Below, in pieces: positions 9,551-18,613 of a DNA stretch of 64,000 nt. How positions within the stretch are numbered: the stretch's first letter is position 1; each line of letters begins with the position of its first letter. The position numbers and the translations under genes were made by a program. A model generated the notes under the pieces. It did no database searches. It worked only from the letters and a program-made list of their open reading frames with translations, and had not been told where the DNA came from. The stretch spans positions 3,489,001-3,553,000 of the forward strand of contig NZ_CP086610.1 of the NCBI RefSeq assembly GCF_020883495.1. The letters run 5' to 3'. This DNA comes from Shinella zoogloeoides (GTDB taxonomy: Bacteria; Pseudomonadota; Alphaproteobacteria; Rhizobiales; Rhizobiaceae).

Positions 9551-10936
9551 TCAGGCTTCGACTTTGGCGGCCGGGTAGGGCGTGCGCAGCAGAAGCAGGA
9601 AGCCGACGACGAGGAAGGCGATCAGCGCCATCATGCCGAGACGGGCGGAACCCGTGGCCGTGGTGATGAGCGCCACCGAGAGCGGGGCGAGGAACGACGT
9701 CGCCCGGCCCGAAAGGGCATAGAGGCCGAAATAGCGGCCGGCCTCGTTCGGATGGATGCTTCTTGCGAGATAGGAGCGCGCCGAGGCCTGCACCGGGCCG
9801 AAGGCGACGCCGATCAGCAGGCCATAGACGATATAGGCCTTCTCCGCCGCCGTGCCGAAGAGGCCGCCGCTATCGGCGGTGGGCAGGGGGATGAGGCCGA
9901 ACAACGTGAAGCCGGGGCCGGTCGAAACGATGCCGACGGTGGCGAACGTCAGGCAGACGAGGCTCATGACGACGACGGTCTTCGAACCGAGGCGCTTGTC
10001 CAGCCGGCTGGCATAGAGGCAGCCGCCGATGGCGACGACATTGAGGATGATGCCGTAGATGCCGAGTTCGAAGGTCTGCCAGGCGAACATGCCGGCCGCA
10101 AACGTGCCGCCGAGCGCGAGCAGGCCGTTGACGCCGTCCTGATAGATCATGCGAGCGACGAGGAAGCGCAGGATGCCCGGCTTGTTCCTCAGGTCGCGCA
10201 GCGTCGCGGAAAGATCGGAAAAGCCGGCGCGCACGGCGGCCGCGATGGGCAGGCCCTTGCTCTGGTCCGGCGTGAACAGGAACATCGGCAGGATGAAGAC
10301 GAAATACCACGCCGCCGAAATCGGCCCGGTGATGCGCGCATCCTCGCCGGTCGCAGGATCGAGGCCGAAGAGCGGCGATATGCCGATGGCGGTCCTGCCC
10401 GTTTCGGGATTGGCGGCAAGCAGGGCGACGACGGCGATCAGCACGATCATGCCGCCGAGATAACCGAGGCCCCAGGCGATATTGGAGATACGTCCCGTAT
10501 CCTCCGGCTTCACCAGCCGGGGCATCATCGAATCGTTGAAGACGATGGAGAATTCCGCCGCGACGGTCGCAAGCACGATCATCGCCATGGCGAAGGGCAG
10601 GCTGCTGCCAGGCGCCGCCTGCCAGAGGGCGACGAGCGACAGGATCTTCACCACTGCAAAGCCGGCGATCCAGGGTTTTCGCGCGCCCGAGGCGTCGGCG
10701 ATGGAGCCCATGATCGGGGCAAGCAGGGCGATGGCGATGCCGGCAATGGTGAGCGTGTAGCTCCAGGCCGCCTGACCCGCTGCGTGATCCTCCGTGAGAC
10801 GCGAGACGAGATAGGGGCCGAAAATGAAGGTGGTGATAACCGTGAAAAAGGGCTGGGCCGCCCAGTCGAACAGCATCCAGCCCGTTATGCCGAGACGGCT
10901 TGTATGTGGCTCCCGGCTTTCCGTGGCGACCGTCAT
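9551..10936 (-). CDS. MFS transporter, UMF1/Atg22-like family
   Basis: A 461-residue polytopic membrane protein with about 12 hydrophobic segments. The N-terminal GWMLFDWAAQPFFTVI and the later GLYALSGRATSFLAP are characteristic of the UMF1 (Atg22-like) branch of the major facilitator superfamily. The substrate is unknown; related eukaryotic proteins export amino acids from vacuoles. The start at 10936 is preferred over a longer frame from 10996 because AAGGAGG lies 5-6 bases upstream. It runs in the same direction as gdh but is separated from it by a hairpin. Confidence 0.88.
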   Translation of the reverse strand: MTVATESREPHTSRLGITGWMLFDWAAQPFFTVITTFIFGPYLVSRLTEDHAAGQAAWSYTLTIAGIAIALLAPIMGSIADASGARKPWIAGFAVVKILSLVALWQAAPGSSLPFAMAMIVLATVAAEFSIVFNDSMMPRLVKPEDTGRISNIAWGLGYLGGMIVLIAVVALLAANPETGRTAIGISPLFGLDPATGEDARITGPISAAWYFVFILPMFLFTPDQSKGLPIAAAVRAGFSDLSATLRDLRNKPGILRFLVARMIYQDGVNGLLALGGTFAAGMFAWQTFELGIYGIILNVVAIGGCLYASRLDKRLGSKTVVVMSLVCLTFATVGIVSTGPGFTLFGLIPLPTADSGGLFGTAAEKAYIVYGLLIGVAFGPVQASARSYLARSIHPNEAGRYFGLYALSGRATSFLAPLSVALITTATGSARLGMMALIAFLVVGFLLLLRTPYPAAKVEA

Positions 10937-10979
10937 TGCCCCTCCTTGGCTGTGGGGCAACGACCATGCGCCCGTCCGT

Positions 10980-11011
10980 CCGGCTGATGGAAACATGGCC
11001 CCATCAGCCGG
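10980..11011 (-). terminator. Hairpin after gdh
   Basis: CCGGCTGATGG (10980-10990) pairs perfectly with CCATCAGCCGG (11001-11011) over a 10-base loop, 12 bases after the gdh stop on the minus strand. No T run follows, so it may be a factor-assisted terminator or an mRNA 3' stabiliser. Confidence 0.5.
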
Positions 11012-11023
11012 CAGCGGACTGTC

Positions 11024-14000
11024 TCACTTCGCCCTTTCCTGTGCAAGGTCGCTCAGGATGCCGGCGGCGACGCTGACCTTGGCGAGCGTGGCCTCGCCCG
11101 TTTCCGTCAACGCCGAGAGGTTCGCCGTCACGCGGGCAAGCCGTTCCTTCTCCGCCTGCTGCCAGGCGGCGAGGGGAGCCTTGTCGCCCTTGTGGCGGAT
11201 CAGCACGGCGCTGGAAAGGTCGCGGCGGGCATTGGCGATATCGGTGAGGCTGCGCTGGAGGGCGAGGGCCTCGTAGAGATCGCCGGTCGGGATGCGGCCC
11301 GCCGCCGAGAGCAGACGGCCGATATTCAGCGCGGAACTGATGCCGGCGAAGGTCTGCGCCGTCTTGCCGAGCGTATCGCCGGTGGCGGCCGCGATCAGCA
11401 TCACCTCGGGCACGAAGGTGAGCGTGGAGAGCGTGGCGATCTCTTCCGCCAGCTCCGCCGGTACGCCTTCGTCCTCATAGGCATGGGCCTTGCGGCGCGC
11501 CTCGTCGGCCGCAGCCTCCGAAACCAGCGTGGCAAGGTTCGGACGAAGCTGCTTCAGCGCCTGCTTCAGCTTGTGAACCGCCTGCTCCAGCGGGCCGGCA
11601 ACCGCGCCCGTCGTCAAGAGCAGGCCGGTGACGGAAGCGTAGATGCGGCCGATCTCCTCGTAGAGGTCGTTCTGCACCGAGCCGGCAACGACATTGTCCA
11701 GCGCATCGACGCCGGCATAGAGCGCGGCAAGGCCGTAGCCGTCACGGGCGATGATCGCCGCCTTCACCGCATCGGCCGGGCCGAAGCCCGTGCCGTCGGT
11801 CAGGGTATTGACGAAGGCCGGGCCGCCGCGGTTGATCACCTCGTTGCAAAGGATCGTCGCGATGATCTCGCGGCGCAGGCGATGCGAGCGGATATCGTCC
11901 GCATAGGCCTTCTGCATCTTGGCCGGGAAGTAACCCGAAAGCGTCGGCTCGAAATAGGGCTCGTCCGGCAGGTCCGTGTGGATCAGCTCGTCGAACAGCA
12001 CCAGCTTGGCATAGGAGAGCAGCACGCCGATCTCCGGCCGCGTCAGCGGCTTGCCGGCCTGATAGCGCTCGGCGACCGTGCGGTCGTCGGGCAGGGTCTC
12101 GACCTTGCGGTTGAGCTGGCCGGCGGCCTCCAGGCGATCCATCAGGCGCGTCAGCGGCGCGCGGTTGGCCGCGCCCTGCTTTTCCGTCAGCGAGATCGCC
12201 AGCGACTGCAGGTAGTTGTTGCGCAGCACGAGATGGGCCACCTCGTCCGTCATCGAGGCGAGCAGCACGTTGCGCTTGGCGCGCGTCAGCCGCTCGTCGC
12301 GCATGGCCGAGGCGAGCGCGATCTTGATGTTGACCTCGACGTCCGACGAATTCACGCCGGCCGAGTTGTCGATGGCGTCGGAGTTGCTGCGGCCGCCCTT
12401 GAGGCCGAAGGCGATGCGACCGCGCTGGGTGACGCCGAGGTTAGCACCCTCGCCGATGACCTTGGCGCGGACGTCCTCGCCGACGATGCGGATCGGATCG
12501 TTGGCACGGTCGCCGACTTCCGCATCCGTCTCGTTCTGGCCGCGGATATAGGTGCCGATGCCGCCGAACCAGAGCAGATCCACAGGGGCCTTGAGGATCG
12601 CCGTCATGATCTCGAAGGGCGTCGCCTTGGCCTTGTCGAGGCCGATCACGGCCTGGGCTTCCGGCGTCAGCGTCACAGATTTTTCCGTGCGCGGGATGAT
12701 CATCGCACCCTTGGAGAGCACAGAGCGGTCATAGTCCTGCCAGCTTGAGCGCGGCAGGTTGAACATGCGGCGGCGCTCGGCGAAGGATGTGTCCGTATCC
12801 GGCGAAGGATCGATGAAGATATCGCGGTGGTCGAAGGCCGCGACGAGCTTGATCTTGCGCGACAAGAGCATGCCGTTGCCGAAGACGTCGCCCGACATGT
12901 CGCCGACGCCGGCAACGGTGAAGGGCGTCTTCTGGATATCGATATTCATCTCGCGGAAGTGGCGCTTGACGGTTTCCCAGGCGCCGCGGGCGGTGATGCC
13001 CATCTTCTTGTGGTCGTAGCCGGCGGAACCGCCCGAGGCGAAGGCGTCGTCCAGCCAGAATCCGGCTTCCTGCGCAAGCCCGTTCGCCGTATCGGAGAAG
13101 GTCGCCGTGCCCTTGTCGGCAGCGACGACGAAATAGGGGTCGTCACCGTCGATGCGGACCGTATCGGCCGGCGGCACGACGTCCTGCCCGACGATGTTGT
13201 CGGTGACGGAGAGCAGCGTGCGGATATAGGTCTTGTAGGCTTCCGTACCGGCCTTGAAGACGGCATCGCGGCTGCCGCCGGCGGGAAGCTGCTTGGGATA
13301 GAAGCCGCCCTTGGCGCCGACCGGCACGATGACCGAGTTCTTCACCTGCTGCGCTTTGACGAGGCCGAGCACTTCCGTGCGGTAATCCTGCGCGCGATCC
13401 GACCAGCGAAGGCCGCCGCGGGCGACCTTGCCGAAGCGCAGATGCACGCCTTCCACTTCCGCGCCATAGACGAAGATTTCACGGAAGGGGCGGGGTTCCG
13501 GCAGGCCGTCGAGGGCCTTCGGGTCGAGCTTGATCGCCAGCGTGCGGCGCGGCCTGCCGTCCGGGTCGTGCTGGAAATAATTGGTGCGCAGCGTCGCCTC
13601 GATGGCGTTGACATAGCGGCGCAGCATCCGGTCCTCGTCGAGGCTCGGCACATTGGCCAGCGCCTCCTCGATGGCGGCGGCGGCCTCCGCGGACTTCTTC
13701 TCGCGCTGGCGGTCCGAAAGCTTCGGGTCGAGGCGGGTGTCGAACAGACGGAAGAGGTTCGCCGCAATAGAAGGGTACTTGTTCAGCGTATCGGCGATAT
13801 AGCCCTGCGAATAGGCGATGCCCGTCTGGCGCAGGTAGCGCGAATAGGTGCGCAGCGCCATGATTTCGCGGGCCGAAAGACCGCCGGTGAGGATCAGGCG
13901 GTTCAGCGCGTCGTCGTCCACCTCGCCATGCCAGGCGGCAAGGAAGGCCTCCTCCAGCATCGGGCTGAGCTTGGCGAGGTTGACCTCCTGCCCGTCACGC

Positions 14001-15805
14001 TGCTTCAGCTCCATGTCATGCAGGATGACGCGGCGCTCGCTGCCGTCGAGGCCAACGAGCGTGAGGTCGTGCGTCTGCTCGCTGACGACATTGAAGCCGA
14101 GGTTTTCGAGCAGCGGCACGCGCTGCGACAGCGACACCGGCTCGCCGGCGTGGAAGATCTTCAGCTCGACCGATGTCAGGTCCGTGTTCCACGCCTTGCG
14201 ATAGAAGGCGATGCGGATCGGGTTTTCCGCCGTTGCGGTGGTGATCAGCGCCAGATCCGCATGGGCCTCGGCCGGAGTGAAGTCCTCCTGATAACCGCGG
14301 TCGGTATCGAGGCGCACGCCCTCAGCGTTGCTGAGGGCCTCGAAACGGTCGGTCCAGCGCGTCGCGATCTCGCGCACGGCCTGTTCGAGCTTGGGCTGCG
14401 GGATGCGCGGCGTCTTGCCGCCGGAGCGGCCGATGATGAAGTGGACGCGGGCAAGGCCACCCTCCGGGAAAGCCGGATAATAGGCCGACACGCGGCCGTC
14501 ATAAGCCGACTTCAGATAGTTGCCGATCTTTTCGCGCACATCGGAATCGTACTGTTCGCGCGGAACATAGACGATGACCGAGACGAAACGGTCGAAGCGG
14601 TCGATGCGCGGCAGGACGCGGATGCGCGGCCGGTCGGACAACTCGTTGATCTGCTCGCAGAAGGTGGCGAGCAGGTTGGTGTCGATCTGGAAGAGGTCGT
14701 CACGCGGATAGGATTCCAGCGTGTTGATCAGCATCTTGCCGGAGTGGCTCTTGGGGTCGTAGCCGAAATGCTCGACCACATGCTCCACCTTGGAGCGCAG
14801 CAGCGGAATCTGGCCGGCCGCATGCGTATAGGCGGTGGAGGTGAAGAGACCGACGATGCGCAGCTCGCCGATCACCTTGCCCTTCTCGTCGAAGCGCTTC
14901 AGGCCGACATAATCCATATAGGCCCGGCGATGCACGACGGATTTCACATTGGCCTTGGTGACGATGAGGAAATCCGGGCCTTCGAGGAATTCGAGGATTT
15001 CCGGCGTCGTCGTCACGGCGTCCTTGCCGAGGCGCAGCACCCGCACATCGGGATCGGAGAGAATGCCGAGGCCTTCGCCGCCCCGTTCCACGCTCGCCGC
15101 CTCGCCCTTGCCGGAATAGCTGTATTCCCGCATGCCGAGGAAGGTGAAGTTGTTGCCGCGCAGCCAGTCGAGGAAGGCCAGCGCCTCATCCTTGCCGGGC
15201 TTGTCCTTGGCATACCGAGCCATGTCGGCCGTGACGCTGTCCAGCTTTTCCAGCATGGACGGCCAGTCGTCGACGGCAAGATGCACCTGGTTCAGCACAT
15301 TGCCGATACGCTCGGCAAGCGACGCGGCTTCGGCCGGGCCAAGCTCGGAAAGGTGGATCTCGATATGGCTGACCCGCTGTGCCGGATCGCTTTCCTCTTC
15401 CGGCGAGAAAAGCTTCGGCGCCTCGCCCGGCGTCACGACGAGGATTGGGTGGATGGCGAGATGGATATCGCGGTGGGTGCTCGTCACTTCGCCCATCACC
15501 GAATCGTAGAGGAACGGCTGGTTGCGGTCGGTGACGGAGAGAACGGAAACCGGCTGGCCCTGCGGCTTCACATCGGCGAGTGTGGTGACGGTGACGCGCG
15601 GCGCGCTTCCGTCCCAGGCCTCGATTTCGGCCATGGCATGGGCAGCGGCGGCGGCCAGCATTTCACCGCTATAATGCTCGATATCGTCCTTGCTGGCACG
15701 CCCGAAGAGGATATCGGGGTTGAGCGTCCTTGCGCCGAGGGCTGCTGCTGCGGCCTTTGCGGCCTCGATGTGTTTTTCTCGTTTCATATTGGTCCTGGCA
15801 CCCAT
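11024..15805 (-). CDS. gdhB: NAD-specific glutamate dehydrogenase (large, ~180 kDa type)
   Basis: A 1593-residue enzyme of the large (L-GDH) class that oxidises glutamate to 2-oxoglutarate and ammonium, typically in amino acid catabolism. The N-terminal half holds ACT/PAS-like regulatory domains. The catalytic region starts near residue 785 with GKVARGGLRWSDRAQDYRTE and KNSVIVPVGAKGGF. The NAD-binding part includes GEGANLGVTQRGRIAFG near 1118. The ATG at 15805 is chosen because GAGGGAG precedes it and the length matches the family. The open frame continues 413 codons upstream, but that part is only antisense to pdxY. Symbol gdhB follows common usage and is not certain. Confidence 0.95.
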   Translation of the reverse strand: MGARTNMKREKHIEAAKAAAAALGARTLNPDILFGRASKDDIEHYSGEMLAAAAAHAMAEIEAWDGSAPRVTVTTLADVKPQGQPVSVLSVTDRNQPFLYDSVMGEVTSTHRDIHLAIHPILVVTPGEAPKLFSPEEESDPAQRVSHIEIHLSELGPAEAASLAERIGNVLNQVHLAVDDWPSMLEKLDSVTADMARYAKDKPGKDEALAFLDWLRGNNFTFLGMREYSYSGKGEAASVERGGEGLGILSDPDVRVLRLGKDAVTTTPEILEFLEGPDFLIVTKANVKSVVHRRAYMDYVGLKRFDEKGKVIGELRIVGLFTSTAYTHAAGQIPLLRSKVEHVVEHFGYDPKSHSGKMLINTLESYPRDDLFQIDTNLLATFCEQINELSDRPRIRVLPRIDRFDRFVSVIVYVPREQYDSDVREKIGNYLKSAYDGRVSAYYPAFPEGGLARVHFIIGRSGGKTPRIPQPKLEQAVREIATRWTDRFEALSNAEGVRLDTDRGYQEDFTPAEAHADLALITTATAENPIRIAFYRKAWNTDLTSVELKIFHAGEPVSLSQRVPLLENLGFNVVSEQTHDLTLVGLDGSERRVILHDMELKQRDGQEVNLAKLSPMLEEAFLAAWHGEVDDDALNRLILTGGLSAREIMALRTYSRYLRQTGIAYSQGYIADTLNKYPSIAANLFRLFDTRLDPKLSDRQREKKSAEAAAAIEEALANVPSLDEDRMLRRYVNAIEATLRTNYFQHDPDGRPRRTLAIKLDPKALDGLPEPRPFREIFVYGAEVEGVHLRFGKVARGGLRWSDRAQDYRTEVLGLVKAQQVKNSVIVPVGAKGGFYPKQLPAGGSRDAVFKAGTEAYKTYIRTLLSVTDNIVGQDVVPPADTVRIDGDDPYFVVAADKGTATFSDTANGLAQEAGFWLDDAFASGGSAGYDHKKMGITARGAWETVKRHFREMNIDIQKTPFTVAGVGDMSGDVFGNGMLLSRKIKLVAAFDHRDIFIDPSPDTDTSFAERRRMFNLPRSSWQDYDRSVLSKGAMIIPRTEKSVTLTPEAQAVIGLDKAKATPFEIMTAILKAPVDLLWFGGIGTYIRGQNETDAEVGDRANDPIRIVGEDVRAKVIGEGANLGVTQRGRIAFGLKGGRSNSDAIDNSAGVNSSDVEVNIKIALASAMRDERLTRAKRNVLLASMTDEVAHLVLRNNYLQSLAISLTEKQGAANRAPLTRLMDRLEAAGQLNRKVETLPDDRTVAERYQAGKPLTRPEIGVLLSYAKLVLFDELIHTDLPDEPYFEPTLSGYFPAKMQKAYADDIRSHRLRREIIATILCNEVINRGGPAFVNTLTDGTGFGPADAVKAAIIARDGYGLAALYAGVDALDNVVAGSVQNDLYEEIGRIYASVTGLLLTTGAVAGPLEQAVHKLKQALKQLRPNLATLVSEAAADEARRKAHAYEDEGVPAELAEEIATLSTLTFVPEVMLIAAATGDTLGKTAQTFAGISSALNIGRLLSAAGRIPTGDLYEALALQRSLTDIANARRDLSSAVLIRHKGDKAPLAAWQQAEKERLARVTANLSALTETGEATLAKVSVAAGILSDLAQERAK

Positions 15806-16072
15806 GGAATTCTCCCTCGAATCCGATGCCCGGGACGTTAGCAGAAGAAAAAATACAAGCGACGGAATTTGTGCTTTTGCGAGAAAATTCAATCGATTTT
15901 GTCCGAAATAGGTCAGTTTTACTGTCGTTTTGATGCGAAAATTGCGTTTTTTCGTCGAAAAGCAGCCAAAAACTTGCTGCATGCGCTCAATCCGCCTTTC
16001 CGGCCACAAGGCGAAATGTTGACAGGAATGGACCCCCTTGCCATCACTTCGGCCGAACGAAGGGAGCCGGCT
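15806..16072. promoter_or_regulatory. AT-rich divergent control region gdh/pdxY
   Basis: These 267 bp lie between divergent genes. The core, about 15840-15975, is strikingly AT-rich (by eye about 35% GC in its first 60 bases) with repeated A and T runs. It also holds the short inverted repeat GCAGC (15962-15966)/GCTGC (15976-15980). Bent DNA or a nucleoid/Lrp-type binding region would fit, but no specific operator is recognised. A short ORF at 15869 in frame with pdxY has no visible ribosome-binding site. Confidence 0.5.
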
Positions 16073-16948
16073 ATGAACGAGAGCGGCAAGGGCACGGTCA
16101 TCGTCATTTCGAGCCATGTGGTGCGCGGCACGGTCGGCAACCGCGCCGCCGTCTTCGCGCTCGAAACGCTCGGCCACCCGGTCTGGGCGCTGCCGACCGT
16201 CATCCTTCCCTGGCATCCCGGTCACGGCCGCGCCACGCGCGTCGCCATTTCCAGCGACGATTTCGACGCGATCATCGCCGATCTCATCCGCGCGCCCTGG
16301 CGCGGCGAGGTGAAGGCTGTCCTGTCCGGCTATCTCGGCAGCGCCGCGCAAGCTCGCTCCGTCGCAAGGCTCGTCGAGAGCCTGCGCGCGGACAATCCCG
16401 ACCTTCTCTATATGTGCGACCCGGTCTGCGGAGACGACCGCGGCCTCTACGTGCCGGAAGAGACGGCCGTGGCGATCCGCGACAGCCTGATCCCGCTCGC
16501 CTCGATCGCCACACCCAATCGCTTCGAGCTTGCCTGGCTCACGGGGACGGCGCCGGAAACGAACGCGGCGATCATCGATGCGGCGCTCTCGCTCGGCCCG
16601 CAGCGCATGCTCGTCACGTCCGCGCTGCCGATGATGGCCGGCAGCACGGGCAATCTCTACCTGTCCGGCCGCAGCGCGCTGCTCGCCGAACACCGGATGG
16701 TGCCGAACCCGCCGAACGGAACCGGCGACCTGCTGGCCGCCATCTTCCTCTCCCGGCTGATGGAAAACCTTGACGAGGAGCGGGCATTGTCGACGGCGAC
16801 CGCCAGCGTCTTCGAGATCGTCGCCCGCACCGCCAAACGCGGCGCCGACGAGCTGACGCTGGAGCAGGACGCTTCCAGCATCTCGACCCCGATGGCCATG
16901 GTGAACATGCGGCGCCTCCTGCATCCGGCCCAGACCCGCCGGCCCTGA
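16073..16948 (+). CDS. pdxY: Pyridoxal kinase
   Basis: A 291-residue ribokinase-superfamily enzyme that phosphorylates pyridoxal to PLP in the B6 salvage pathway. The N-terminal VIVISSHVVRGTVGNRAAVF is the family start pattern. DPVCGDDRGLYVPEE (about residue 115) and the anion-hole motif NPPNGTGDLLAA near 220, with the catalytic aspartate, are all present. The start at 16073 is supported by AAGGGAG about 8 bases upstream; ATG at 16028 is an alternative. It is divergent from gdh and followed closely by the carbonic anhydrase gene in the same direction. Confidence 0.92.
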   Translation: MNESGKGTVIVISSHVVRGTVGNRAAVFALETLGHPVWALPTVILPWHPGHGRATRVAISSDDFDAIIADLIRAPWRGEVKAVLSGYLGSAAQARSVARLVESLRADNPDLLYMCDPVCGDDRGLYVPEETAVAIRDSLIPLASIATPNRFELAWLTGTAPETNAAIIDAALSLGPQRMLVTSALPMMAGSTGNLYLSGRSALLAEHRMVPNPPNGTGDLLAAIFLSRLMENLDEERALSTATASVFEIVARTAKRGADELTLEQDASSISTPMAMVNMRRLLHPAQTRRP

Positions 16949-17061
16949 GGCGGGGATACTGCCCAGATCCGGCCTTGCGCCCCGTGTCCCGGAATGGTTT
17001 ATGCGGGAAGTCGGGTGGAGCCTCATCCGGCGGATCGCTAGCACAGGGGTATTCCGACACC

Positions 17062-17703
17062 ATGAACCGCTTTCCCGATCGTCTTCTGAATGGCTACCGC
17101 AACTTCATGTCCGGCCGCTATGTCGAACAGTCGGCGCGCTACAGGGCATTGGCCGAGACAGGCCAGAAGCCGAAAACGCTCGTGATCGCCTGTTGCGATT
17201 CCCGCGCCGCGCCGGAAACCATCTTCGACAGCGGACCGGGCGAACTCTTCGTGGTGCGCAACGTCGCCAATCTGGTGCCGCCCTACGAGCCGGACGGCCA
17301 GTTCCACGCCACGTCCGCCGCGCTCGAATTCGCCGTGCAGTCGCTGAAGGTCACCGATATCCTGGTGATGGGCCACGGCCGCTGCGGCGGCATTTCGGCC
17401 GCACTCGACCCGGATGCCGAACCGCTTTCGCCCGGTGACTTCATCGGCAAGTGGATGGGCATGTTGAAGCCCGTCGCCGAGCAGATCCAGGGTGCGGAAA
17501 TCCTCACCCAGGCCGAGCGCCAGCGCGCCCTCGAGCGCGTCTCCATCCGCAATTCCATCACCAATCTCAGGACGTTCCCCTGCGTGCGCATCCTGGAGGA
17601 GAAGGGCCGTATCCAGCTACACGGCGCCTGGTTCGACATATCGAGAGGCGAACTCTGGATCATGGACGCCGCGACCGGCGATTTCAAACGCCCGAGCGAA
17701 TGA
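17062..17703 (+). CDS. Beta-class carbonic anhydrase
   Basis: A 213-residue enzyme interconverting CO2 and bicarbonate. The zinc ligands of the beta class are visible: Cys and Asp/Arg in IACCDSRAAPE (about residues 40-50), then His and Cys in MGHGRCGGISA (about 104-114). The tail LHGAWFDISRGEL is typical. The ATG at 17062 follows AGGGG; a longer in-frame ORF from 16975 is unlikely. The length is normal. It supplies bicarbonate for carboxylases such as acetyl-CoA carboxylase, whose AccD is encoded later in this window. It is convergent with the YggS gene. Confidence 0.93.
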   Translation: MNRFPDRLLNGYRNFMSGRYVEQSARYRALAETGQKPKTLVIACCDSRAAPETIFDSGPGELFVVRNVANLVPPYEPDGQFHATSAALEFAVQSLKVTDILVMGHGRCGGISAALDPDAEPLSPGDFIGKWMGMLKPVAEQIQGAEILTQAERQRALERVSIRNSITNLRTFPCVRILEEKGRIQLHGAWFDISRGELWIMDAATGDFKRPSE

Positions 17704-17707
17704 CGCA

Positions 17708-17739
17708 AATCCCGGCGTGGAAAACCGCGCCGGGGTTCT
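17708..17739. terminator. Convergent hairpin carbonic anhydrase / YggS
   Basis: CCCGGCG (17711-17717) pairs with CGCCGGG (17728-17734), extendable by AAT/GTT with one wobble pair. It lies between two convergent stops. T residues after it are few. Confidence 0.45.
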
Positions 17740-17757
17740 CACGATGCGAGGGAAAGA

Positions 17758-18423
17758 TCAGCGCGTGCCGAAAATCGCCGAGCCGACACGCACGCTGGTC
17801 GCACCGAAGCCGATGGCGACATCGTAGTCGCCCGACATGCCCATGGAGAGCTTGTCGAGATTGCAGCGCCCGGCAAGCTTGGCGAGCAGCGCGAAATGCG
17901 GGCCGGGATTTTCGTCCGCCGGTGGAATGCACATCAGTCCCTCGATGGTAAGGCCCAGCTCTTCCCGGCAGAAGGCGACGAAGGCGACCGTATCGTCCGG
18001 CGCGATGCCGGCCTTCTGCGGCTCGAGGCCGGTATTGACCTGGACATAGAGCCGCAGCGCGCGGCCCTGCTTCTTCATCTCGTCGGCAAGCGCCCGGGCG
18101 ATCTTCTCGCGGTCCACCGTCTCGATGACGTCGAAGAGCGCCACCGCCTCGGCGGCCTTGTTGGACTGCAACGGACCGATCAGATGCAGCTCGATACCGG
18201 CCGTCCCCTCGCGCAGCTCCGGCCATTTGCCCTGCGCCTCCTGCACGCGGTTCTCGCCGAAGACGCGCTGTCCCCCCGCAATCGCGGGGCGTATCGCCTC
18301 GGCGTCGAAGGTCTTCGACACCGCCACAAGCGTGACCGCTTCCGGCTTGCGGCCGGCCTCGCTCGCGGCCTTGCGCATCCGGCTGCGCACATCTTCGAGA
18401 CGATCCTGAAGGTCCATGGTCAT
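17758..18423 (-). CDS. YggS/PLPBP family pyridoxal-phosphate homeostasis protein
   Basis: A 221-residue single-domain alanine-racemase-fold protein. The PLP lysine is K37 in [12 protein letters not shown]. Further family motifs are [36 protein letters not shown] and [13 protein letters not shown]. Members bind PLP without known catalysis and keep vitamin B6 and amino acid pools balanced. Its closeness to pdxY (PLP salvage) may be functional. Start codons at 18423 and 18417 are both possible. It is divergent from leuS. Confidence 0.93.
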   Translation of the reverse strand: MTMDLQDRLEDVRSRMRKAASEAGRKPEAVTLVAVSKTFDAEAIRPAIAGGQRVFGENRVQEAQGKWPELREGTAGIELHLIGPLQSNKAAEAVALFDVIETVDREKIARALADEMKKQGRALRLYVQVNTGLEPQKAGIAPDDTVAFVAFCREELGLTIEGLMCIPPADENPGPHFALLAKLAGRCNLDKLSMGMSGDYDVAIGFGATSVRVGSAIFGTR

Positions 18424-18613
18424 ACTCCATCGGCTGTCGAATGCCGGACCTAGCGAAATCGGCGGCGCTTGCCAAGCGCGCGCGGCGCGGCAAGCCCGCG
18501 GCGGGCCGGAAAACTTGACGCTTCGGCGGTTTCATGATGAAGGTCTCGGCACCATATTCGCATGGGCGGACCGCCCGCCAAAACCTCCAAAAGACTTCCG
18601 GAACATCAAAGAC

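Noticed and set aside
12827..15841. A 1004-codon open frame on the plus strand opposite gdh
   Set aside because: The translation is rich in Arg, Asp, His and Ala with no domain pattern, typical of antisense frames in GC-rich DNA.
15806..17044. N-terminal extension of the gdh reading frame (open to 17044, 2006 codons)
   Set aside because: It is antisense to pdxY, lacks similarity to the GDH family, and a good start with Shine-Dalgarno lies at 15805.
18424..18613. Leader peptide or T-box before leuS
   Set aside because: No run of leucine codons, no T-box sequence and no terminator/antiterminator pair were found in the 190-bp gap.
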